From contig CALMKO010000026.1 of assembly GCA_937867415.1 (NCBI GenBank), positions 1 through 32,739 on the forward strand: a stretch of 32,739 nucleotides of DNA. The letters run 5' to 3'. Shown piece after piece: positions 8,417 through 15,884 of this stretch; within the stretch, counting starts at the first letter, position 1; every line of letters starts with the position of its first letter. The stretch is from an uncultured Verrucomicrobiota bacterium (GTDB taxonomy: Bacteria; Verrucomicrobiota; Verrucomicrobiia; Verrucomicrobiales; Akkermansiaceae). The position numbers and the translations under genes are program-made. The notes beneath the pieces are model-generated. The model ran no database searches. It was not told where the DNA came from and saw only the letters and a program-made list of their open reading frames with translations.

Positions 8417-10138
8417 TTATCTGCCTTCGAAATGCCCTTCGATCTCTTCGAGCGTTTTACCCTTGGTTTCAGGAAGGAAGAACGCGGCAGTGATGAAATA
8501 GACAACGGTACAAGCCGACCAGAAGCCGAACATCGCGAAGTAACCGTAGTTTCCAACGATTGGTAGGAAGAACGCGGCGATGCCAGTGGAGACCCCCTGG
8601 TTGATCAATAGTGCGACTCCCATCCCGATGGAGCGGATGCGGGTGGGCATCAGTTCGGATAGAGCGAGCCAGACACAGACGCCTGGCCCCACGGCGAAGA
8701 AGGCGATGAATACTGCGAGACAGATGGCCACAATTCCTCCGGTCGTAGCGGTGGGCACCGGGCCCGCATTGGCACGGAGGATACGGAGAGGTTTACCGGC
8801 GTTTTCCTTGTCGGCGGGCTGCGGCGCGATGTCGACCCGACGGCTTTTCGGGTCATTGCTGAGTGCTACGGCGATTCCTTGCTTGTCACCATAGGCATAG
8901 TGAATCGACAGTTGAACGGGCTGCCCCTCTTCCACTACGTTACCGAGATCGACATTCTTTAAATCAAAACTGAGTCTGTCATCCACAATCAAGGTGTTTA
9001 CCTTTTCAACTATATCCATCCGCTTGGACTCGAACGAGTAGAAGACCGCTGATGCGACCAGAAGTGAGATGATGATGCCTCCGGTGCCAAGTTTCAGCAG
9101 GAACTTGCGGCCCTTTTTGTCCACCAGCATCACGGCGACGACGGTCATCACGCAATTGAGAATCTTGATCCAGAGTCCACTCTGCGAAGCGGCTTCCGCG
9201 GCGAGGCCAGCCTGTTGCAGGATGGTCGTCATGAAGCCAAGAATCGAATTGATTCCGGTAGCCTGGTTCAAACCTAGGATCATGCAGGCAAGGATGAATG
9301 GGATGATGTATTTGCGCTGGGTGAAGATCTCCCTCATGGATTCGACGAAAGTGATCCTTGGCTTGGCATGTTCATGAATGAGAGCGATTTCCAGTTCGGC
9401 GATTTCCGCCTCTGTCTCCGCCGTTGTTCGCGACCGATGCATCGCGGCACGAGCCTGTTCCCGGCGGCCCTTTCGATAGAGCCAGCGTGGCGACTCGGTG
9501 ATGAAGAATCCGCCTAACAGAAATGCGATGCCGGGGTAGATTACCGCGAGAAACATCCCTCTCCACGCATGATCCGCAGCAGAGACAATCGCTTGTTGGT
9601 CGCCAGCGGCGAGAGTGATGGCGGTCTCCGCGTTTTTCGTGTAATGATCGCCAACGATGGCCGCGACTACGATGCCCAAGGTGAGCATGAATTGGAACAT
9701 CGACGCCCCCCGGCCACGTGTGTCCGCTCGCAGGCACTCTGCAAGATAGAGCGGCACCACCACCGCGATGACGCCACCGCTCATGCCCTGAAGGATGCGG
9801 CCGAGTAGCAGCGGAAGATAGGTTTGCGAAGTGAAGATGATCCCAACACTGGCGATGAACATGACCGCGCTGATGAGCATCATCACTTTGCGTCCCAGGA
9901 GATCCGCGAAGAATCCGGCGATTACTGAAGCGAACATTGACCCGCCGAGGACTGCGGCCACGATGACGGATTTGTTCTCCTCGGTCATTGACATCGTTCT
10001 GCCCAGATAGCCGAGCGCTGGATCGATGATTCCGATGTCGATGCCGTAAAGAAGGCCTCCTAGACCTGCAACCAAGAGTAGAAAGCGGTTGTAGGCGACT
10101 TTGTCTGCCTTCCGGGTTGAAATTGAGTTTTTGTTCAC
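8417..10138 (-). CDS. MFS sugar porter with ~95-residue insertion between TM9 and TM10
   Basis: This 573-residue protein has the twelve hydrophobic segments and hallmarks of the sugar porter family: GRILQGMSGGVIAVVVPLYL after TM4, ADLLGRK between TM2 and TM3, and the C-terminal PETKGKTLEEIE. It would import a monosaccharide, probably by proton symport, through the inner membrane. Members are usually about 450-500 residues. The extra length is a hydrophilic block of about 95 residues, from SFESKRMDIVEK to LRILRANAGPVP, lying between TM9 and TM10, a loop that faces the periplasm. The gene heads the operon with the kinase, PIG-L deacetylase and nagB, pointing to an amino sugar as cargo. Confidence 0.9.
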   Translation of the reverse strand: MNKNSISTRKADKVAYNRFLLLVAGLGGLLYGIDIGIIDPALGYLGRTMSMTEENKSVIVAAVLGGSMFASVIAGFFADLLGRKVMMLISAVMFIASVGIIFTSQTYLPLLLGRILQGMSGGVIAVVVPLYLAECLRADTRGRGASMFQFMLTLGIVVAAIVGDHYTKNAETAITLAAGDQQAIVSAADHAWRGMFLAVIYPGIAFLLGGFFITESPRWLYRKGRREQARAAMHRSRTTAETEAEIAELEIALIHEHAKPRITFVESMREIFTQRKYIIPFILACMILGLNQATGINSILGFMTTILQQAGLAAEAASQSGLWIKILNCVMTVVAVMLVDKKGRKFLLKLGTGGIIISLLVASAVFYSFESKRMDIVEKVNTLIVDDRLSFDLKNVDLGNVVEEGQPVQLSIHYAYGDKQGIAVALSNDPKSRRVDIAPQPADKENAGKPLRILRANAGPVPTATTGGIVAICLAVFIAFFAVGPGVCVWLALSELMPTRIRSIGMGVALLINQGVSTGIAAFFLPIVGNYGYFAMFGFWSACTVVYFITAAFFLPETKGKTLEEIEGHFEGR

Positions 10139-10199
10139 GCGGGTATTCGCTTTAGCTTTTCGGGTATTGGGCGTGTCCGATCCGATGCTGGTTGTTGCG

Positions 10200-10214
10200 G
10201 GCCTGACTCAGGCC
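10200..10214. promoter_or_regulatory. 15-bp palindrome upstream of the sugar porter operon
   Basis: GGCCTGA-C-TCAGGCC is a perfect 7-bp inverted repeat with a single central base, about 62 bases upstream of the porter start codon. The gap to the fucosidase gene behind it is 282 bases. The position suits an operator or a leader hairpin controlling the amino-sugar operon. Nearby, CGGGTATT occurs twice, 21 bases apart (10140 and 10161). No cognate regulator gene is visible other than the sigma/FecR pair. Confidence 0.35.
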
Positions 10215-10420
10215 GAGAGCACTAACCGCATTAATGATCGACGGACCATCTGGTCGGGTGCTATCCAAGCCGCGAGGGTAGGAGCGGCAGGAGAGTTGGA
10301 TTGTTGTGGTAAATGATGACGAACCGAACGGACATGGTTAGTTTGCATGACCACAGCCGGATTTGTTCATTGAGGTTGAATTTCAAATCTGAGAGGCTGC
10401 AGGGGGTGGATTTTCGCTAA

Positions 10421-11788
10421 TCATTCCAAGCGGATCACCGTGGCCACTGGATCGGGCAGTTCTGCAGGGAGTTGGATCGTGGTTTGTGAAGGAGTTGATT
10501 TGAGCTGGACTGACTGTCCGCCAGCCAATAGACTTGCCTTGGTGGCTTGGATCGGCAGGGTGATCGTCCCGCCTTCCGGCCTGCTGAATATATGAAGATA
10601 ATGAATTTTCCCCTTGGTGGTGATGCGTCCGTCGAAGTTGAGCTTACCAACGTTTGAGGCGGTTGTTTCGCGGATGGACTCGGCATTCGTATCCATCCAT
10701 CGACCGACTTCGGTCATGCATGTGACGCTTTCCTCTGGGATTGATCCATCTCCTTTGGGACCGATGTTGAGCAGGAAGTTGCCGCCTTTGCTCGCGATAT
10801 CGACGAGATTTTGGATGATCTGCTTCGAGTTTTTCCATTTTTGATCGTGGGCGTTGTATCCCCATGAGGTGTTCATGGTCATGCAGGATTCCCAGTCCAC
10901 TCCTGGCAGTCCGACATCAGGGATGTGTTGCTCTGGAGTGACGAAGTCGCCGTATTTTGGATCCATTTGATTGGTGACATCGTCGGTTCCCATGCCGCTG
11001 AATCCGGCTTCCGGGATGCGGAAAAGCCGGTTGTTCATGATGACGCTCGGATGTTTGGCGCGAACGGTTTTCATGAGGTCGGAGGCTCGCCAGGCGGAAT
11101 CGCCTTGGAAGTCTTCGGAGCTGTAGTCCCACCAGAGGATATCGACCTTCCCGTAGTTTGAAATCAGTTCGCCGACCTGCCCGTGAAGGAAATCGACATA
11201 GCGTGTGTGATCCCGTGGGTTGGTGGCAAGTTTGGCACCGCCGTCGGGGTAGGGCAGTTGCTTGGACTTTGTGAAGTCGTATTGAGGGTGGTGCCAATCG
11301 ATCACAGAGTGATAGAAGCCGACCTTGAGTCCTTCCGCGTGCAGCGCGTCGGTGATTTCCCTGACGAGGTCGCGATTCAGCAGGTCGCCCGCATCATACT
11401 GGGAAAGTTTGGAGTCGTGGAGAGAAAATCCTTCATGGTGTTTGGTCGTGAAGACGACGTATTGGCAACCCGCTTGTTTGGCGAGTCTCGCCCATTCTGT
11501 GGCGAAGCCCGGCTTAGGCTGGAACTTCGGTATCGCTTGTGCGGCGTAGGTGTGGGTGTCCGCACCAACAAGCTTCTGGATCCATTCGAGTCCACCAGAA
11601 TCGGCGACCATCTTGTCATTCCAGCTTCCGGCAAGCCCTGAATAGAGGCCCCAATGGACGAACATTCCGAATCGCGCTTGTCGCCACCAAGCCATGCGGG
11701 CATCTCTTTCGGCAGGGGATTCGGGAGCAGACGTGGCGATAGGGGGCATCGCCATGACAGCAGTGATAAGTAGAGTCGTGATTTTCAT
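10421..11788 (-). CDS. Secreted alpha-L-fucosidase, GH29
   Basis: From the ATG at 11788 the protein is 455 residues with a cleavable signal peptide (MKITTLLITAVMAMPPIATS, cut near residue 20). GH29 landmarks follow: WWRQARFGMFVHWGLYSG at about 34-51, FTTKHHEGFSL at about 113-123, FYHSVIDWHHP, and DILWWDYSSEDF, in which Asp221 is the expected catalytic nucleophile. The enzyme would remove terminal alpha-L-fucose outside the cytoplasm. Its ATG overlaps the stop of the SGNH hydrolase gene by four bases (ATGA), so the two are translationally coupled. The exact linkage specificity and GH29 subfamily cannot be fixed by eye. Confidence 0.93.
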   Translation of the reverse strand: MKITTLLITAVMAMPPIATSAPESPAERDARMAWWRQARFGMFVHWGLYSGLAGSWNDKMVADSGGLEWIQKLVGADTHTYAAQAIPKFQPKPGFATEWARLAKQAGCQYVVFTTKHHEGFSLHDSKLSQYDAGDLLNRDLVREITDALHAEGLKVGFYHSVIDWHHPQYDFTKSKQLPYPDGGAKLATNPRDHTRYVDFLHGQVGELISNYGKVDILWWDYSSEDFQGDSAWRASDLMKTVRAKHPSVIMNNRLFRIPEAGFSGMGTDDVTNQMDPKYGDFVTPEQHIPDVGLPGVDWESCMTMNTSWGYNAHDQKWKNSKQIIQNLVDIASKGGNFLLNIGPKGDGSIPEESVTCMTEVGRWMDTNAESIRETTASNVGKLNFDGRITTKGKIHYLHIFSRPEGGTITLPIQATKASLLAGGQSVQLKSTPSQTTIQLPAELPDPVATVIRLE

Positions 11789-12732
11789 GGATGAGCAGCT
11801 TGGCTGCTTGGGGGTGCGGTAAAAAATGCCAACATGATTTTCCCGAGGATTTGTTCGCCGTATTCGTTGGCGTGGACAGCGTCTCGGTAAAACAGGTGAG
11901 GGTGTTTCTTGGACGACCGGATGTATTCGACCCATGGAGTGGTGAGATCTAGGTAGGCGCATTGCTCCACTTTCGCCAAGGATTTGAGCGCCTGGCCATA
12001 GGGGCCTGTGCCGGAATGGGGAGCTTTCGAAAGTTCAATTCCGTTGCGTGGGTCACAGGTGCCGAAGGCACCGGTCGCGAGCAGGAACTCGGTCTCCGGA
12101 AGTGCTGCGCGAATTTCCCTGATTACCCGGAAAATACTGTAGGTGTCGCGCTGGCTGATGCCGCCGATGAACACCAAATCCGGCTTGCGGGGGAGGAGGT
12201 TTTTTGCAATCCTGCCCTCCTCAGCATAGTGATGACAGCCGCCGCCGCCACGCACATACACGGTTGTGGTGATTGATGCTTTGGGATAGGATTCTGCCAG
12301 TTTTGCCACCCAACCGGAGCGCATCGCGTCATTGATGATGCTGTCCCCTAGGGCCAGCACGCGCAGTTCCCCCCCTTCCATGAGTATCCGTCGCGTGCGC
12401 GTGAGATGCTTCCAATCGGCAAGCGGCTGCGTGAATCTCCCAGCGGGCATATCTGCCTGAATTGCATCAATTTGCGAAATTGAGCGACACGGTGAAAGGA
12501 AAAGAAAGTAGTCATCTTCAACAGGCAAGGTTTCCTCCTTCAGATCCGGAGGGAAAAGAGCTGGAAGCGGCCCTCCACTCGGGAATTTCACCGGGGAATC
12601 TGCGTGCATTCCACCAGGTGAGGTGGTGGTGTTGACTGAGTTATGATCAGCCGGAGCGGCATTTTGAGCCGGGGCCGCTTGAGTCTGGAGGGCTAGTAAA
12701 GCACTACAGATGCATAGAACTATGTTTTTCAT
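11785..12732 (-). CDS. Secreted SGNH/GDSL-type hydrolase (carbohydrate esterase candidate)
   Basis: The 315-residue product has a signal peptide (MKNIVLCICSALLALQTQAA) and a low-complexity Ala/Pro/Asn/Thr stretch to about residue 50. The catalytic domain starts at LRVLALGDSIINDAMR (Ser about residue 131), the block I GDS motif. Near the C-terminus DAVHANEYGEQI supplies the Asp-x-x-His pair of block V. Such enzymes often remove acetyl groups from polysaccharides. It is coupled to the GH29 fucosidase downstream, suggesting that de-esterification and defucosylation act on the same glycan. The substrate is not determined by the sequence. Confidence 0.82.
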   Translation of the reverse strand: MKNIVLCICSALLALQTQAAPAQNAAPADHNSVNTTTSPGGMHADSPVKFPSGGPLPALFPPDLKEETLPVEDDYFLFLSPCRSISQIDAIQADMPAGRFTQPLADWKHLTRTRRILMEGGELRVLALGDSIINDAMRSGWVAKLAESYPKASITTTVYVRGGGGCHHYAEEGRIAKNLLPRKPDLVFIGGISQRDTYSIFRVIREIRAALPETEFLLATGAFGTCDPRNGIELSKAPHSGTGPYGQALKSLAKVEQCAYLDLTTPWVEYIRSSKKHPHLFYRDAVHANEYGEQILGKIMLAFFTAPPSSQAAHP

Positions 12733-12783
12733 GAAGATTCTCGACGTGAATTCGAGGGGAATAAGAATTTTAGCTTTCAGGAT

Positions 12784-12794
12784 GAACAGTGTTC
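12784..12794. promoter_or_regulatory. Short palindrome upstream of the SGNH gene
   Basis: GAACA-G-TGTTC lies 52 bases upstream of the SGNH start, in the 112-base gap after the FecR-type gene. It could be a regulator half-site pair. Its 11-bp length is near what chance allows, so this is a weak call. Confidence 0.18.
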
Positions 12795-12844
12795 GTTCCT
12801 ATAGGATTTTTGTAGTTGCCTGGACATCGTCTGCAATGAGTGCC

Positions 12845-14479
12845 TCATTTGAATACCGCACGGCCCCAAGTCCCTGCGCGTTCCCATGTGAAGATCCGCG
12901 GAGGTTCGCTCGAATTGCGGATCTCTGCCAGTTCGCCTGTCCAAACTCGGCCGCTTTCGTCACTCCAGTGGGTTGTCCAGGACATAGCGAATGTGTCGCC
13001 GGGTACTGGCGGTCGCGGGGCATTTAGGAGAGTCCAAGGGATGGCGTATTCGAGGGTGTATCCGGTGCCGTCGGCATCCTGACGCATGCTTCCGCGGTAC
13101 CCCGGCGGATTGGCGACCCCAGAATGAAAGTCCATGCCGTATTCCAGAAAGAGACAATCCCGCCCTTCAGGAGCATAGTGCCACATGGAGAAGTGAGAGA
13201 AGCGCTTGTCAGAAGCTATTGCGATCTGGGCGGGGTCGGCGGGCAGGTTCCGAAGTTTGAAATAAACGGGTGCGTGGGCTTCGACAGGCCAGCCAAGGCT
13301 TGCGTCGGCTGCTAGACGAATTTGCAAGCCACCGCCGCGCCATGCAAACTCTGGATCAGTTACTGGATCGACAATGTTTCTCATTGGGTATGGGTCGCCA
13401 ATGTGAGCGGCAACGTAGAGGAAATCCTTGTCATACCGCATGCGTCCTTCGATGTAATAGATATCGGAGTCTGGACCTTCGCGCTCGCTACGGAATGCCC
13501 CGTCGGGAGACCAATCGCTGAGATCACCATCAAGGATTGGTGCGGAGTTGGCCGGCAACACCAAAATTTCCTCGAAGCGAGCACGGTTGAAGGGAAACAC
13601 CCGGCTGCTATCGTGTTCGATGGGCGGCGAAACATCGAGCTTGCGGATGAAACGGTCTGGGGCGTAGACGAGGGGACCGGGACCGGAACCCTTGGCGGGG
13701 TCAAATCGAAGTGCTTTGCCTGCGTCGATCTGTTGCGGAAAGCCGCTAGAAGAGGCGGCCTTTGAAGTTGTGACGACTTTGCCATCGAAAACTTGCACAT
13801 CGGTGACCAAGTCAGCACTGACCTTAGCCGCGAATTCCGTACCCAGATCGATCACGTCTGCCACTGGCGTTTCGAGCCGGAAGCCATGTGCGTTTTCCGG
13901 CACTCGAACGACAACTTGGCCCCCAGTAAGGACGGCATGCATGGGATTGATCAAGTTGAGCTCCCCTGGTCCCTCGAAGATCATGTTGACGCCGTTGTTG
14001 AGCAGCAATTCCATGGTCCCTGCGTTCAGGGCTATGTTGCCCGCAGCGAGATCCTGCCCGGTCGTGAAGGATTGACCATCCCGGGTGGTTTGGGTACCCC
14101 GTGTTGCGACGATCTGGGCGATCGAGACCAATGGGCTGGAAGATGGCAACATGGATTTTTCTGATCGGGACCAGATGAAGAGCGTCACGACCGCGGCAGC
14201 GCCCATCGCAATTACCCAAGGCCGGAATTGGCTCAGTTTGGCGGGGCGGCGGGTCCGCAGCTGGGGATCAAGTGGGACCCCGACCTCGAAACACTCCGTA
14301 GCCTCTCGTTGTGCTTTGGCGTGCACAGCCTCACGGATTTGCTGATCAAAAATGCTGAGTTCCACGAACAAGCGCATGTTTTCGCGAGAGGCTCGCATCC
14401 ATGCTTTCAGGAGGGTCTGCTCCGCGGGGCTGATGGAGCCGTCGAGCGCGTCGTTGATCCATTGCTCAAAATCTTTCAT
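12845..14479 (-). CDS. FecR-type membrane anti-sigma/sensor protein with CBM9/DOMON-like C-terminal domain
   Basis: From the ATG at 14479 the product is 544 residues. Residues 1-85 are cytoplasmic and helical, beginning MKDFEQWINDALDGSISPAE as in FecR anti-sigma regions. One transmembrane segment, WVIAMGAAAVVTLFIW, lies at about 88-103. A periplasmic FecR domain follows at about 120-240, with MELLLNNGVNMIFEGPGEL and DLGTEFAAKV. From about residue 305 to the end is a beta-rich domain opening with APILDGDLSDW and containing YTLEYAIPWTLLN, typical of CBM9/DOMON-like carbohydrate-binding domains. The start overlaps the sigma factor stop by four bases (ATGA), so the pair is made together. It probably holds the sigma factor until a glycan is sensed. 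The sensing role is inferred. Confidence 0.85.
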   Translation of the reverse strand: MKDFEQWINDALDGSISPAEQTLLKAWMRASRENMRLFVELSIFDQQIREAVHAKAQREATECFEVGVPLDPQLRTRRPAKLSQFRPWVIAMGAAAVVTLFIWSRSEKSMLPSSSPLVSIAQIVATRGTQTTRDGQSFTTGQDLAAGNIALNAGTMELLLNNGVNMIFEGPGELNLINPMHAVLTGGQVVVRVPENAHGFRLETPVADVIDLGTEFAAKVSADLVTDVQVFDGKVVTTSKAASSSGFPQQIDAGKALRFDPAKGSGPGPLVYAPDRFIRKLDVSPPIEHDSSRVFPFNRARFEEILVLPANSAPILDGDLSDWSPDGAFRSEREGPDSDIYYIEGRMRYDKDFLYVAAHIGDPYPMRNIVDPVTDPEFAWRGGGLQIRLAADASLGWPVEAHAPVYFKLRNLPADPAQIAIASDKRFSHFSMWHYAPEGRDCLFLEYGMDFHSGVANPPGYRGSMRQDADGTGYTLEYAIPWTLLNAPRPPVPGDTFAMSWTTHWSDESGRVWTGELAEIRNSSEPPRIFTWERAGTWGRAVFK

Positions 14480-15003
14480 GCTGCCCCCCCTTCCGTGGAC
14501 AGCTTTTCCTCGGTGCATTTGCGGAGTTGATCGCGGATGCGCTGGAGCATCATCCGTATCGAGGCGTCGCTCGAACCGAGTCGACCGCCAATCTCAACTC
14601 CAGTAAGTCCCTCGAAATATCGCATCTGCACAATCTTTCGAGCCCGCGCTGAAAGCTTGTCCAAGCAGTATTCAAGCGCCGTCGCGCGATAGTCTGCTGC
14701 CTGGCTGGCATCGGTCCATTCTTCGGTGAAACGATCCAGTAAGTCGGGTTCGAAGCTAAGGAATGAGCGGGCGGCATCGCGGCGGTGTCCAAGAATCTGG
14801 AATTTTGCCACGCCCATGGCCCACGCGGTGAACGGGCGGGAATCGTCGTAGTCGGAGAAACGACGAAATAGGGTGAGGGCTGTGTTTTGCAAGATGTCAT
14901 TGGCGGTATCCCCCGGGACCAATGCGCGAATGTAACCCACGACCGCAGGCTGCGATGCCGTCCACAGACGCATAAACCTTTCTTGGTCGTTTTGACAACT
15001 CAT
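14476..15003 (-). CDS. ECF RNA polymerase sigma factor (Rhodopirellula/Verrucomicrobium type)
   Basis: The protein is 175 residues from the ATG at 15003, which begins MSCQNDQERFMRLWTASQPA. Region 2 covers about residues 10-75, with DILQNTALTLFRRFSDYDDS and FTAWAMGVAKFQILGHRRD. Region 4 covers about 105-165, with the helix-turn-helix GVEIGGRLGSSDASIRMMLQ. Length and motifs fit ECF sigma factors of the planctomycete/verrucomicrobial type. It is translationally coupled to the FecR-type sensor and likely directs transcription of this glycan locus and of its own operon. No promoter consensus could be extracted by eye. Confidence 0.92.
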   Translation of the reverse strand: MSCQNDQERFMRLWTASQPAVVGYIRALVPGDTANDILQNTALTLFRRFSDYDDSRPFTAWAMGVAKFQILGHRRDAARSFLSFEPDLLDRFTEEWTDASQAADYRATALEYCLDKLSARARKIVQMRYFEGLTGVEIGGRLGSSDASIRMMLQRIRDQLRKCTEEKLSTEGGAA

Positions 15004-15201
15004 ATTGATTCTTTCCGCAGGAGGTGCGAAACGTAACAAGAATTGAAAGAATTTGCGAAGAATTCCATTTCAAACGCATTAAGGCTGAAATTGATCGGAA
15101 AACCGAACGAGTTGTCCACTCCGCGAGTGCCTCTTCGGCTCCCGGTGCGGCGCAAGCAGACTGAGAACCAGTAGATTACGTCTGAAATATGGCGATGCGC
15201 A

Positions 15202-15223
15202 TTTTCACGCCTCCGCGTGAAAA
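15202..15223. promoter_or_regulatory. Perfect inverted repeat (9-bp arms, 4-base loop) upstream of the sigma factor
   Basis: TTTTCACGC-CTCC-GCGTGAAAA is a flawless 22-base hairpin about 200 bases upstream of the sigma factor start. Neither strand has a following T-run, so it is not a standard terminator. Its size and placement suit a dimeric regulator's operator or a leader-RNA structure. Confidence 0.45.
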
Positions 15224-15262
15224 GACCCGAGTAGGAGAAATCAACCGAAACGGAACTCCATC

Positions 15263-15547
15263 ATGCCGAGGTCGGTCGCTGCCTCAAGTTCCCCAGCGTA
15301 TGAGTTGGCTTTATCTTTCTTTCGGGCGCATGCCGCCGAGCTCCTGGAAAAAGCTGCCAACTTGACCTTTTCCGCGCATCGGCGCCGCTCCCCGGGCGGT
15401 GCGAGAACCCGGGGCTGGCAAGGCTTAGAGAAGCCCTTTGGTTGGGTGGGAACGAAGAGTGCCCCCGGGGATGGGACGTTATCTGGATTGAAAGCCTCCG
15501 ATGAGGAACGCCAAGTTTCAACACCCCGCCCTTGGTCGGGAGTCTGA
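15263..15547. ncRNA. Candidate structured RNA or dispersed repeat (unassigned)
   Basis: This stretch is open on both strands for more than 80 codons yet has no recognisable protein domain. It holds at least two good stems: CCCCGGG/CCCGGGG with an ~11-base loop near 15393-15418, and GGCTT-AGAG-AAGCC near 15421-15434. Open frames on both strands plus stems are typical of intergenic repeats or structured RNAs mis-called as hypothetical proteins. Strand and function are unknown. A short unrecognised protein on either strand is the alternative. Confidence 0.25.
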
Positions 15548-15673
15548 AAAAAGATCAAAGGCTAGTTACGTTTGGATCTCGTAGCGGAAAGATAAGAGGG
15601 TGGGGAGGGGAATTTCGTCCCTGCTCCACTATCCAACTGACCCACCAGCCGAGGAATAAAACCACCCGTGATC

Positions 15674-15811
15674 ATGAAATTTCGCCGCTTCCTCCGGATG
15701 GTCGCCGCACCTTGGGACCTTCTGTCAACCAATCCGCCGGACAACGCTGAGCCTGCACCGACCGTGGATTCCTCCACATTCGCTGCCAATCTTGCACCGC
15801 AGGTCATCTAA
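15674..15811 (+). CDS. Possible 45-aa small protein upstream of the exported-protein cluster
   Basis: An ATG at 15674 (MKFRRFLRMVAAPWDLLSTN) opens 45 codons ending NLAPQVI. A GAGGAATAA sequence lies about 15 bases upstream, rather far for a ribosome site. The N-terminus is basic and the rest is Pro/Ala/Asn-rich, with no family recognised. It ends 73 bases before the start of the large exported protein gene and could be a leader peptide, a small protein or chance. Confidence 0.25.
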   Translation: MKFRRFLRMVAAPWDLLSTNPPDNAEPAPTVDSSTFAANLAPQVI

Positions 15812-15884
15812 GGCCGAAGTCTCCGACACCCTGCTCGCGCGTCATATCAACAGGCACGGCCGGTATCAACAAATCCATCAATTC

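Larger units (their letters stand above)
15004..15884. other. Long divergent intergenic region between the two halves of the glycan locus
   Basis: About 880 bases separate the sigma factor gene (minus) from the first exported protein gene (plus). The region must hold promoters for both directions. It contains a perfect 9-bp-stem hairpin, a stretch with several smaller stems and overlapping open frames on both strands, and a 45-codon ORF; each is listed separately. No tRNA or rRNA sequence was recognised. Confidence 0.7.
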
